A stretch of DNA of 15,705 nucleotides, taken from positions 1-15,705 of the forward strand of contig JAFCFF010000006.1 in assembly GCA_017608775.1 (NCBI GenBank), read 5' to 3'. Source of the stretch: Candidatus Iainarchaeum sp. Lineage in GTDB: Archaea; Iainarchaeota; Iainarchaeia; Iainarchaeales; JAFCFF01. The notes below the pieces were generated by a model that searched no databases, was not told the origin of the DNA, and worked only from the letters and a program-made list of their open reading frames with translations. Positions 7,821 through 14,172 of the stretch are shown here, in pieces; the first letter of the stretch is position 1; each line of letters starts with the position of its first letter. The translations under genes and the position numbers were made by a program.

Positions 7821-8067
7821 GTTTTTCACCGGCTTTTTTTGGGTTTGATTTTGTTTTTTCCTCGACAACATGAATACAGTTTACAGGACAAGCCATCTCT
7901 GCTTGTTTATTTATGTCAAAATCTTTCTTGCTTTCTATTTTGTTTTTTAGGAGAGTTGCCTTGTTGTCACTGCTCATTCTCCAAAACTCAGGAGCCAAGG
8001 CAACACAGGCACCACAACCTATGCATTTTTTTCTTTCATGAAGTATTTTTGCCTCCACGGAAATCAC
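7816..8067 (-). CDS. Single-cluster 4Fe-4S ferredoxin
   Basis: This 83-residue protein is a small electron carrier. The cluster ligands are C15, C18 and C21 in CIGCGAC and a distant C60 in CPVNCI. One C-x2-C-x2-C plus one CP is the pattern of ferredoxins with a single iron-sulfur cluster. C64 is an extra cysteine. A basic tail (about residues 71-83) follows. It starts with GTG overlapping the stop of the upstream DsbA-like gene as GTGA, so translation is probably coupled. No separate ribosome-binding site is visible. No signal peptide is present, so it should act in the cytoplasm while its partner gene encodes an exported protein. Its redox partner is unknown; NrdJ and other enzymes nearby are only candidates. 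Confidence 0.88.
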   Translation of the reverse strand: MISVEAKILHERKKCIGCGACVALAPEFWRMSSDNKATLLKNKIESKKDFDINKQAEMACPVNCIHVVEEKTKSNPKKAGEKR

Positions 8068-8771
8068 TCGCTAAGCTTTTGATCTATAACTTGCTGGAAT
8101 ACCTCATAGGGCTGGGCACCAGGAACTAAAACATCATTTATAACAAAGCTTGGTGTACCGGTTGCGCCTATAAAAGCAGCTTGATCATATTCTTTCTCAA
8201 CCTCTTCAAAATACTTTCCAGAACTAAGGCATTCCTCAAACTCTTTCTTCTCTAAACCAAGTTCCTCAGCATAATCCAAAAACTTTTTCGTACCTTGGAG
8301 CGACCATTCTGTTTGCTTTATAAAAAGTATGTCATGATATTCCCAAAACCTCCCCTGATCTTGAGCACACAAAGAGGCCTCTGCTGCCTTCCTGGCATAT
8401 TGATGAATAGAGCTTAATGGGAACTGCTTGAAAACATAGTAGACCTTTCCTGTTTCTATGTAGTTCTTTTTGATTAACTCAAAAGTCTCGTCGTAAAACT
8501 TTTTACAGAAAGGACACTGAAAGTCATCGTAGTCTAGGATAACAACCCTTGCGTTTTTGTTTCCCATGCCTGGGTCGTTGTCCTCAACAAAGTCTGTTGC
8601 CGTTGGATTTTCTGCCCTAGTTTTTTCTCCTTGTTCTACAACCGCAGTAGCTTTTCCAGAGCTAGTTAGTCCGGCAAAGTAGGCGATTCCTATAATCACA
8701 ATCAAGCCAAGAACTATGGTTGTAACCATCCATGGATTGACCTCTATTTCTATTTTTTTCTTTTTTTTCAT
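8064..8771 (-). CDS. Membrane-anchored DsbA-like thiol-disulfide oxidoreductase
   Basis: This 235-residue protein has a lysine-rich N-terminus, one transmembrane helix (about residues 14-34), a flexible linker (to about 66) and a thioredoxin-fold domain with a helical insertion. The active site is C86-P-F-C89 and the cis-proline loop is T206-P207. The order and the DYDDFQCPFC context match the DsbA/BdbD-like family (Thioredoxin_4 type). These proteins form or rearrange disulfide bonds in proteins outside the membrane. C135 and C181 are additional cysteines. Likely clients are exported proteins with cysteines, including several in this window. No DsbB or VKOR-type partner is visible here to reoxidise it. 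The gene is first in a two-gene unit with the ferredoxin. The ATG has no Shine-Dalgarno site; a very short leader is predicted. Confidence 0.9.
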   Translation of the reverse strand: MKKKKKIEIEVNPWMVTTIVLGLIVIIGIAYFAGLTSSGKATAVVEQGEKTRAENPTATDFVEDNDPGMGNKNARVVILDYDDFQCPFCKKFYDETFELIKKNYIETGKVYYVFKQFPLSSIHQYARKAAEASLCAQDQGRFWEYHDILFIKQTEWSLQGTKKFLDYAEELGLEKKEFEECLSSGKYFEEVEKEYDQAAFIGATGTPSFVINDVLVPGAQPYEVFQQVIDQKLSE

Positions 8772-8802
8772 CCAAAAAACCGTTTAAGCATAAGTTGTCT
8801 AA

Positions 8803-8812
8803 AGTATTTAAG
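8803..8812 (-). promoter_or_regulatory. Probable TATA box of the DsbA-like/ferredoxin unit
   Basis: On the minus strand CTTAAATACT (8803-8812) lies about 36 bases before the ATG, which predicts a start near 8782 and a leader of about ten bases without a Shine-Dalgarno site. Confidence 0.4.
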
Positions 8813-8840
8813 AACTATTTAGAAAACATTAAAAAGACTA

Positions 8841-8858
8841 TTTTTTTAAACTTTAAAC
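8841..8858 (+). promoter_or_regulatory. TATA region of the NhaP-like gene, predicted leaderless
   Basis: Two overlapping boxes, TTTTTTTAAAC (8841-8851) and CTTTAAAC (8851-8858), precede the gene. The first has its centre about 25 bases before the ATG, the leaderless spacing. Only T's lie directly before the ATG, so there is no Shine-Dalgarno site. Confidence 0.45.
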
Positions 8859-8871
8859 TCTTTTTTTTTGA

Positions 8872-10197
8872 ATGGAACTAGCAACAACATTTCTTTTTTT
8901 GGGGGGGGTTCTTCTTATTGGCTTTTTTGCAGACTTGTTTTTTGCAAAAACAAGAATTCCAGACTCCCTAATTTTAATAGCAATGGGTTTTTTGATAGGA
9001 CCTGTCCTCAACCTCATAAACCAAGAGATATTTATAGGCCTTGCACCGTTTTTTTCAATACTCGCGCTTATCATAATCATATTTGAAAACGGCTTTAACC
9101 TAAATCTAAAACAAGTTGTTGAAAACTTTGGGCTTTCCCTTAATTTTTCCCTTATAGGCTTTGTTTTCTCAGCTGTCCTAATAAGCCTAGCCCTGATATT
9201 TTTGTTCAAGATGCAGGTCATTTCTGGAATTTACCTTGGGGCGATTATATCTGGAACAACAACCCTGACTGTTTACCATCTTGTAAAAAACCTGAGAATA
9301 GAACAAAAACTAAAAAACATGCTTTGGTCTGAATCTATGATAAACAGCCTTTTGATAATAACAATTGCAGTTGTTATACTGCAGATATTTAGACAGGGAA
9401 CTTTTACCTTTAACATTGCCCTAAGCGGCCTTATCTATAGCATAGCTGTTGCTTTTTTCTTTGGTGTTGTTTTCTCTGTTGTATGGTTCTATCTCTTCAA
9501 CAGGTTTTTAAGGGCAAACAGGCTTAACTATGTCTTCACGCTTGCCTGTGTTTTTGTTCTTTTTAGCCTGAGCGAGGTTTTTCAGGGTAATGGGATATTT
9601 GCGGTTCTTTTCTTTAGTGTTGTACTTGCAAACCTAACAAAGATATTCAGAAAGCTAAAGTTCAAGGTTCCTGGCTACAAGGAAAGAGAAACAGCGGAAA
9701 GCATTGACTTTATAAGAGATATTCATGAGGCAATAACTTTTTTCATAAGAGTTTTCTTTTTTGTTTTCCTGGGAATGGTCTTTTCACTAAAAAGCCTAAA
9801 TCAGACAACAATCCTTATCTCCCTAACGATTCTTGTGCTTTTATTTGGAACTAGGTTCTTGGCTGCTATTATAACAAACAAAATATACAGAGGAGCCTTC
9901 TCAAGATATATATCATATATCGCCCTTACCTTCCCAAAAGGACTGGAGGCAATTGTCCTTGCTGTTTTGCCATTGCAATATGGGCTTGACATTCCCTTTA
10001 TCAAGGAAATCATACTTATAGTCATCTTTGTAACAACAATTATATCGATAGCAGGAACTTTTTATGGAGCAAGGAGGTTTGGCGTTCTTGATACTGAAAC
10101 AAAAAGACAGGTTAAGAAAAAAGAAGAAATTCCCAAGAGAAGTAAAAAAACTAAAAAAGAAATAAAAACCAGGGAAATACCAGAGAGCAAGGAATAG
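8872..10197 (+). CDS. NhaP/CPA-type cation:proton antiporter homologue with altered ion site
   Basis: This is a 441-residue integral membrane protein with about 12-13 hydrophobic segments and a long basic cytoplasmic tail (about 408-441, rich in Lys/Arg/Glu). The fold signature of monovalent cation:proton antiporters is clear: a first helix pair ending in GFLIGPVLNL (39-48), FENGFNL (71-77), GAIISGTTTLTV (123-134), WSESMINSLL (152-161), a glycine-rich late helix and TFPKGLEAIVLAVLP (353-367). At the two places where typical NhaP proteins have Thr-Asp-Pro and Asn-Asp, this protein has T129-T130-T131 and N158-S159. E154 and S155 are kept. The Arg of the usual Arg-Gly in the late helix is Lys (K356). 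It may be a transporter with a different ion or coupling, or a non-transporting sensor. Family call is firm, activity uncertain. Confidence 0.85.
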   Translation: MELATTFLFLGGVLLIGFFADLFFAKTRIPDSLILIAMGFLIGPVLNLINQEIFIGLAPFFSILALIIIIFENGFNLNLKQVVENFGLSLNFSLIGFVFSAVLISLALIFLFKMQVISGIYLGAIISGTTTLTVYHLVKNLRIEQKLKNMLWSESMINSLLIITIAVVILQIFRQGTFTFNIALSGLIYSIAVAFFFGVVFSVVWFYLFNRFLRANRLNYVFTLACVFVLFSLSEVFQGNGIFAVLFFSVVLANLTKIFRKLKFKVPGYKERETAESIDFIRDIHEAITFFIRVFFFVFLGMVFSLKSLNQTTILISLTILVLLFGTRFLAAIITNKIYRGAFSRYISYIALTFPKGLEAIVLAVLPLQYGLDIPFIKEIILIVIFVTTIISIAGTFYGARRFGVLDTETKRQVKKKEEIPKRSKKTKKEIKTREIPESKE

Positions 10198-10252
10198 CAG
10201 ATGCGTTTCATATATTTTATTTCTTCCTTGAAAAAAATTAATTCGAAAAGCT

Positions 10253-10268
10253 AACTTTTGTTTTTTTT
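10253..10268 (+). terminator. T-tract after the antiporter gene
   Basis: AACTTTTGTTTTTTTT (10253-10268) is a good T-rich archaeal terminator candidate 56 bases after the stop. Confidence 0.4.
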
Positions 10269-10301
10269 GGGATAAAAAAACATCAAAAAAACAAACCAAA
10301 T

Positions 10302-10310
10302 AAATTTAAA
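10302..10310 (+). promoter_or_regulatory. TATA-like box before the 40-residue frame
   Basis: AAATTTAAA (10302-10310), preceded by CCAAAT, lies about 29 bases before the GTG at 10335. It could start a leaderless mRNA for that small frame or a long nrdJ transcript. Confidence 0.4.
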
Positions 10311-10334
10311 CAGGATTTGTTATTCTATAAACAC

Positions 10335-10457
10335 GTGGAAAGAACAAGACTAAGGACTGTTGGAAACCCCTATGAAAAAAGAGGTATTAAAACAAACCTA
10401 AACTCAAAAATCCTAAGGTGTTTTTTGGGTTTTATGGTTAAAAAGAATAAAAAATAG
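10335..10457 (+). CDS. Possible small basic protein, 40 residues
   Basis: A GTG at 10335 opens 40 codons that end in TAG. The product is very basic, begins (M)ERTRLRTVGNPYEKRG and ends FMVKKNKK, and has one cysteine (C29). It resembles nothing I can name. Support is limited to the upstream TATA-like box at leaderless spacing and a codon mix like that of neighbouring genes (AGA/AGG arginine, AAA lysine). Against it are the short length, the GTG start and a nine-pair hairpin inside the frame, which would equally suit a structured RNA. Confidence 0.3.
   Translation: MERTRLRTVGNPYEKRGIKTNLNSKILRCFLGFMVKKNKK
10402..10430 (+). other. Hairpin in the nrdJ upstream region
   Basis: ACTCAAAAA (10402-10410) can pair with TTTTTGGGT (10422-10430) in nine pairs, one of them G-U, around an 11-base loop. 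It is A/U-dominated, so stability is modest. Confidence 0.35.
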
Positions 10458-10500
10458 GTTTTTTTGTGTTTTTGTGATTAAATGGGTTAGAGATCTTAAG

Positions 10501-10523
10501 GCCTTCTTTTTTTTATGGAAGGC
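10501..10523 (+). other. Hairpin in the nrdJ upstream region
   Basis: GCCTTC (10501-10506) pairs perfectly with GAAGGC (10518-10523) around a T-rich loop. The stem can extend outward by G10500-T10524 and A10499-T10525. A terminator-like reading is unlikely because the T's are in the loop and not after the stem. Confidence 0.4.
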
Positions 10524-10546
10524 TTGGTTAAAAAATGAAACCAAAA

Positions 10547-10556
10547 CCTTAAAAGG
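10547..10556 (+). promoter_or_regulatory. Candidate TATA box of nrdJ
   Basis: CCTTAAAAGG (10547-10556) is a symmetric AT-rich box. A start about 26 bases on, near 10578, would place the hairpin at 10579-10595 at the very 5' end of the mRNA. Confidence 0.3.
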
Positions 10557-10578
10557 AAAAAAGAAAAGAGTTTTAGTG

Positions 10579-10595
10579 CCTCAAGCTTTTTGAGG
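10579..10595 (+). promoter_or_regulatory. Hairpin covering the nrdJ ribosome-binding site
   Basis: CCTCAA (10579-10584) is perfectly complementary to TTGAGG (10590-10595), with a five-base loop. The GAGG at 10592-10595, which runs into four more bases of GGGT, is the only Shine-Dalgarno candidate for the ATG at 10603. The stem therefore hides it when folded and could adjust nrdJ translation. Confidence 0.45.
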
Positions 10596-10602
10596 GGGTT
10601 GG

Positions 10603-12906
10603 ATGATAAAAAAAATATCCAAAAGAGACGGCACCATCGTTCAGTTTGAGAAGAAGAAGATAAAAAACGCAATCATAAAGGCCATGATGGCAGTTGAGGA
10701 AAAGAATGCTGAGGAAAAGGCAGAGAGAGTAACAGAAAGGGTTGTTGAGAGGGTTGAGAAGAAGGTCAGGGAAGAAAGAGAGAGGGACTGGCTTGCAAAT
10801 CCTTTGAATGTTGAGGAAATCCAGGACATTGTGGAGGAAAGCCTTATTCTAGAGGACTTTGCTAAGGTTGCCAAGGCCTATATACTTTACAGACAAAAGA
10901 GAGCAGAGATAAGAGAGCTTCAGAAGGAAATCCTAAACGGAAGGACAACAAGGATGAAATCCCTGTCCATAAATGCCCTAAGAGTCCTGGCAGGAAGATA
11001 TCTACAGAAAGACTATCATGGAAAGGTTATCGAGACACCTGAGGAGATGTTTGAGAGGGTTGCAAGAGTCTTGGCAGAGGTTGAGAGGGTCTATGGGAGA
11101 ACTGAGAGAGAAATAAAGAAATTTTATAACAACTTCAGGGAAATAATGATAAATTTAGAGTTCCTGCCTGGCGGAAGAACCCTGACAAACGCAGGAGCAA
11201 GCACAAAACTAGTCTCAAACTGCATTGTTCTTCACATGGAGGACTCGATGGAGGGAATATTTGATACCCTAAAAGACGCTGCACTCCTTCAGCAGGCTGG
11301 TTCAGGACTAGGATTTCCATTTCATCTTTTAAGGCCTGCTGGTTCCTTGGCAAGATCAAGTCACGGAGTTGCGTCTGGTCCAGTAAGCTTTATGAAAACC
11401 TATGATGCTGCCTTTGGAACAATAAAACAGCAAGGCAGGCATGGAGCAAACATGGCTGTTATGAGCGTCAAGCACCCGGACATTCTAGAGTTTATATGGG
11501 CAAAGGAAAAAGAAGGGGTCTTGAAAAACTTCAATATCTCTGTTGGGCTGACAGATGACTTTATGAGGGCGGTTGTTGAGGACAGCAAGGAACCATGGCT
11601 TTGTGAGTTCAGGGGGATAAAGATGAAGCCAAGAAGAATAACAAGAGATGTTTATGAAACAATCCTTGAGATAAAAGAGGAAACAATGACAGCAAGAGAG
11701 ATCATGGAAGAAATTGTTAGGGCTGCCTGGAATAACGGAGAGCCAGGAGTTGTTTTTCTGGATACAGTAAACAAAAAAGACGTTCTTCCATATCTGGGAA
11801 GAATAGAGGCATGTAACCCATGCGGAGAACAGTTTTTACATGATGGAGATGTCTGCAACTTAGGGAGCATAAATCTGGAGAAGTTTGTGAAAAACAAGGA
11901 AGTTGACTGGGAAAGACTCAGGTTTGTTGTTGAAAACGCAACAAGAATGTTAGATAACGTTGTAGAGATAAGCGACTTTCCTGTTAAAAAAGTCCAGGAC
12001 ATGGCAAGAGCAAATAGGAGAATAGGTCTTGGAGTTATGGGGTTTGCAGATATGCTTATTCTTCTTGGAATTCCCTACAACAGCAAAGAGGGAAGGAAAA
12101 AAGCAGAAGAGGTAATGGGATTTATACAAAAGACAGCACACAACTACTCGGTTATGCTGGCCGAGGAGAAAGGCGTGTTTCCAAACTGGCACAAAAGCAT
12201 TTGGAGAGAAAAAAATATAAAAAGAAGAAATGCCGCCCTGACAACAATAGCACCAACAGGTACAATTTCCATGATATGTGATGTCTCAAGCGGCATTGAG
12301 CCATACTTTGCCTTGGTCTATGAAAAAAGAGAGGTTATGGGAAAGGAGTCTATGTATTATGTCAACAAACACCTGGAAAAAATACTAAGAGAAAGAGGGC
12401 TTTACAGGGAGGAAGTGATGAGAAAGATTGTTGAGAAAGGAAGTCTGTATGGAATAGACGAGATACCAAAGGATTTGAAAGAGATTTTTGCTGTTTCCCT
12501 GGATATAAAGCCAGAGGACCATGTATTGATGCAGGCTGCGTTTCAAAAACATGTTGAGAACAGCATCTCAAAGACAATAAACTTTCCTTATGGAGCAGGT
12601 CAGGACGATGTTTACAAGGCATATGTCCTTGCATGGCAAGAGGGCTGTAAGGGGTTGACAGTATACAGGTCTGGAAGCAGACAGGTTGAGGTCCTAAAGC
12701 TTGTAAAGGAAGAGAAAAAAACCAAGGAGAATAAAAAAACAGAAACAAAAACAATTTACCAAAACGGAAAAGAGGCCCTCCAAATTCTAGGTAAAAAAGA
12801 AATAAATGGGCTTAAGGAATGTCCTGAGTGTGGCTCAAGATCTATAGTCAAGGGAGAGGGCTGCTTTACTTGTAAGGACTGTGGCTTTAGTATCTGTAGT
12901 TTTTAA
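10603..12906 (+). CDS. nrdJ: Class II (adenosylcobalamin-dependent) ribonucleoside-diphosphate reductase
   Basis: This 767-residue enzyme makes deoxyribonucleotides from ribonucleotides in the cytoplasm. An N-terminal ATP-cone (about 1-105, KRDGTIVQFEKKKI, then VEEIQDIVEESL and AKAYILYR) gives allosteric control by ATP/dATP. The ten-stranded barrel has the redox pair C207 (SNCIVL) and C418 (DVCNLGSINL), and the active-site N405-P-C407-G-E409 where the thiyl radical forms. TTIAPTGTIS follows. A C-terminal zinc-ribbon-like tail has C740, C743, C754, C757, C760 and C765; this tail and the overall pattern fit the B12-dependent NrdJ type, and no small-subunit gene (NrdB) is near. The tail cysteines probably pass electrons to the active site. 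The enzyme needs adenosylcobalamin, and no B12 synthesis gene is in view. It ends six bases from the convergent truD. Confidence 0.95.
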   Translation: MIKKISKRDGTIVQFEKKKIKNAIIKAMMAVEEKNAEEKAERVTERVVERVEKKVREERERDWLANPLNVEEIQDIVEESLILEDFAKVAKAYILYRQKRAEIRELQKEILNGRTTRMKSLSINALRVLAGRYLQKDYHGKVIETPEEMFERVARVLAEVERVYGRTEREIKKFYNNFREIMINLEFLPGGRTLTNAGASTKLVSNCIVLHMEDSMEGIFDTLKDAALLQQAGSGLGFPFHLLRPAGSLARSSHGVASGPVSFMKTYDAAFGTIKQQGRHGANMAVMSVKHPDILEFIWAKEKEGVLKNFNISVGLTDDFMRAVVEDSKEPWLCEFRGIKMKPRRITRDVYETILEIKEETMTAREIMEEIVRAAWNNGEPGVVFLDTVNKKDVLPYLGRIEACNPCGEQFLHDGDVCNLGSINLEKFVKNKEVDWERLRFVVENATRMLDNVVEISDFPVKKVQDMARANRRIGLGVMGFADMLILLGIPYNSKEGRKKAEEVMGFIQKTAHNYSVMLAEEKGVFPNWHKSIWREKNIKRRNAALTTIAPTGTISMICDVSSGIEPYFALVYEKREVMGKESMYYVNKHLEKILRERGLYREEVMRKIVEKGSLYGIDEIPKDLKEIFAVSLDIKPEDHVLMQAAFQKHVENSISKTINFPYGAGQDDVYKAYVLAWQEGCKGLTVYRSGSRQVEVLKLVKEEKKTKENKKTETKTIYQNGKEALQILGKKEINGLKECPECGSRSIVKGEGCFTCKDCGFSICSF

Positions 12907-12912
12907 ACAAAT

Positions 12913-13938
12913 CTAGGTAGGTTGTTTGAAGGAATTAATATATTTACAATAATTTTCCTTTAAAACCTCTCTTACAAAAAGAGTTGCATAACTTCCCCTT
13001 GGCAGCTCAAAATCCAAAACAAGTGAGGGTTTTTTGTTTTTTTCATTGTTTTTTTCGGTTTTTTTAATTTTCAGGTTTAGGGGAAAAACCAGGGCAGGCC
13101 TCTCAAGCTTGTTTGCAGTTAACCTAAGCTTGTCAACCCTTATGCTTTCAACAAAAATCCTCTCTTTTTTCAAGTCTTTTTTACTAAACTCTTTTCTCTG
13201 TATTGTTTCGTTTAGTTTTTTGTTCCATAAAAAACTTTGGTAGGCGTGAAGATAAAAAACAAGGAGCCATTTTGGAAGAACATCCAGTTTCTTGGTTTCC
13301 AGCAGTTTTTTTCTTGTTTTTTTACCTATGTTTGTCTCAAGTATCAGGGAAACCGCCTCCCCAAACTTGTTTTTTGCTATTTTTTCCCCTATAAGATGGT
13401 TTGTTAAAAACGGAAAACCAAATCTCTGAAAGTCAAAGTAGTTGTACACTCCTTTTCTCAACTCCTTTGTTAAATCTAAAATCGTTTTTTCAAGATCTTT
13501 TCCCTCAACATTTCTGAGATAGATTTTTATTGAAAACCTATTTCGAAGAACATCCCCGAGCCTTAGGGCTCTCTTGACAAAGCCAACCCTGCTAACCATT
13601 AGCGTTTTTTCACTAAAGTTTTTTATTCTTGCCTTGGTTTTCCTGTCCAGGCCTTTTAAGGAAACACTGAAAAACTGAGTTGTTTCAGCAAACTTATCTT
13701 TTTTCCCTGCATAGGAAAGTCTTTTTCCTGAAATCCCATATTTCCTTGATATTATCTTAACAACCTCGTCTGTGGAGTGATTTTTTTTCCATACTCTTAT
13801 AAGAACATAATTGCCTTTTTCTATGGTCTTTGGTCCTATAAACTCCGTAACAACAAAGTCCTCTGGCCTTTCCTTGAAACTACCGTCTAGGGCCTTTGTG
13901 TTTGTTGAGTAAAAGTCAAGTCCCAAATCTCTGCACAT
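12913..13938 (-). CDS. truD: tRNA pseudouridine(13) synthase TruD
   Basis: This 341-residue RNA-modifying enzyme turns a uridine, classically U13 of tRNA, into pseudouridine. Family landmarks in order are RPEDFVVTE (24-32), RLSYAGKKDKFAETTQ (73-88) with the catalytic aspartate D81, the RNRFSIK block, YFDFQRFG, HAYQSFLWN and PRGSYATLFVRE near the end. The TRUD insertion domain between the two halves of the catalytic core is compact, so the protein is shorter than many archaeal TruD/Pus7 proteins (about 400). The lysine-rich segment before the last block (KIKKTEKNNEKNKK) is probably a disordered loop. It follows Sec61-beta by 19 bases, so the two are likely co-transcribed. The ATG has only a weak AGGA about 12 bases upstream. 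Target site in archaea may differ from U13. Confidence 0.95.
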   Translation of the reverse strand: MCRDLGLDFYSTNTKALDGSFKERPEDFVVTEFIGPKTIEKGNYVLIRVWKKNHSTDEVVKIISRKYGISGKRLSYAGKKDKFAETTQFFSVSLKGLDRKTKARIKNFSEKTLMVSRVGFVKRALRLGDVLRNRFSIKIYLRNVEGKDLEKTILDLTKELRKGVYNYFDFQRFGFPFLTNHLIGEKIAKNKFGEAVSLILETNIGKKTRKKLLETKKLDVLPKWLLVFYLHAYQSFLWNKKLNETIQRKEFSKKDLKKERIFVESIRVDKLRLTANKLERPALVFPLNLKIKKTEKNNEKNKKPSLVLDFELPRGSYATLFVREVLKENYCKYINSFKQPT

Positions 13939-13957
13939 GAAAATCAGTGTTCCTGGG

Positions 13958-14119
13958 TTAATAAATTCTTGTTAAAAACATAACCGCGACAACAATAGCC
14001 AGAGTTATAAAAATAATTGCCTGGGGACTTAGCTTTATAAGGGCCTCTCCCTCCTTAAACCGCATTATTCCCAAAACAGATGAGGGTTGTTCAATCTTTG
14101 TTTTTCTTAGCTTTACCAT
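13958..14119 (-). CDS. secG: Preprotein translocase subunit Sec61-beta (SecG-type), 53 residues
   Basis: A short frame reads M-V-K-L-R-K-T-K at its start and has the archaeal Sec61-beta layout: a polar cytoplasmic N-terminus, SSVLGIMRFKEGEALIKLSP (13-32), then one transmembrane helix (about 33-49) and a tiny tail ending TRIY. The GIMRF block followed by K-L-S-P-Q just before the helix is the family's conserved part (usually G-L-M-R-Y-F ... I-S-P). Sec61-beta sits beside the SecY channel and helps proteins cross or enter the membrane. The ATG has no Shine-Dalgarno site; its TATA box lies about 27 bases upstream, predicting a leaderless mRNA. It is the first gene of a unit with truD. A protein this small is easily missed by gene finders. 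Confidence 0.87.
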   Translation of the reverse strand: MVKLRKTKIEQPSSVLGIMRFKEGEALIKLSPQAIIFITLAIVVAVMFLTRIY

Positions 14120-14140
14120 AGTTAAGCAATGTTAAAAAGT

Positions 14141-14151
14141 CTTTAAAAAAC
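14141..14151. promoter_or_regulatory. Central bidirectional TATA element between secG and the 311-residue gene
   Basis: CTTTAAAAAAC (14141-14151) reads as a TATA box on both strands. Its centre is about 27 bases from the ATG on each side (14119 and 14173), the distance at which transcription would begin at or next to the start codon. Both genes lack Shine-Dalgarno sites, which fits leaderless mRNAs in both directions. Confidence 0.5.
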
Positions 14152-14172
14152 ATTGTTTCTTTTTCTTTCTGA

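Larger units (their letters stand above)
10198..10602 (+). other. 405-base intergenic stretch before nrdJ
   Basis: This is the longest stretch without an assigned long gene. It holds T-runs after the antiporter gene, a TATA-like box, a possible 40-residue gene, and three hairpins (10402-10430, 10501-10523, 10579-10595). I looked for tRNA, RNase P RNA and a cobalamin riboswitch (B12 box) and found none. The region may be a long regulatory leader for nrdJ, a small gene plus promoter, or a small RNA. Confidence 0.5.

Noticed and set aside
8894..8908. Frameshift at a run of seven T's and eight G's early in the antiporter gene
   Set aside because: The frame continues on both sides with good membrane-protein sequence (FLGGV), so the run is read correctly; it is only an error-prone spot.
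10540..10602. Cobalamin riboswitch before nrdJ
   Set aside because: The gene is B12-dependent, but I find no B12-box-like sequence or the multi-stem layout expected; only small hairpins are present.
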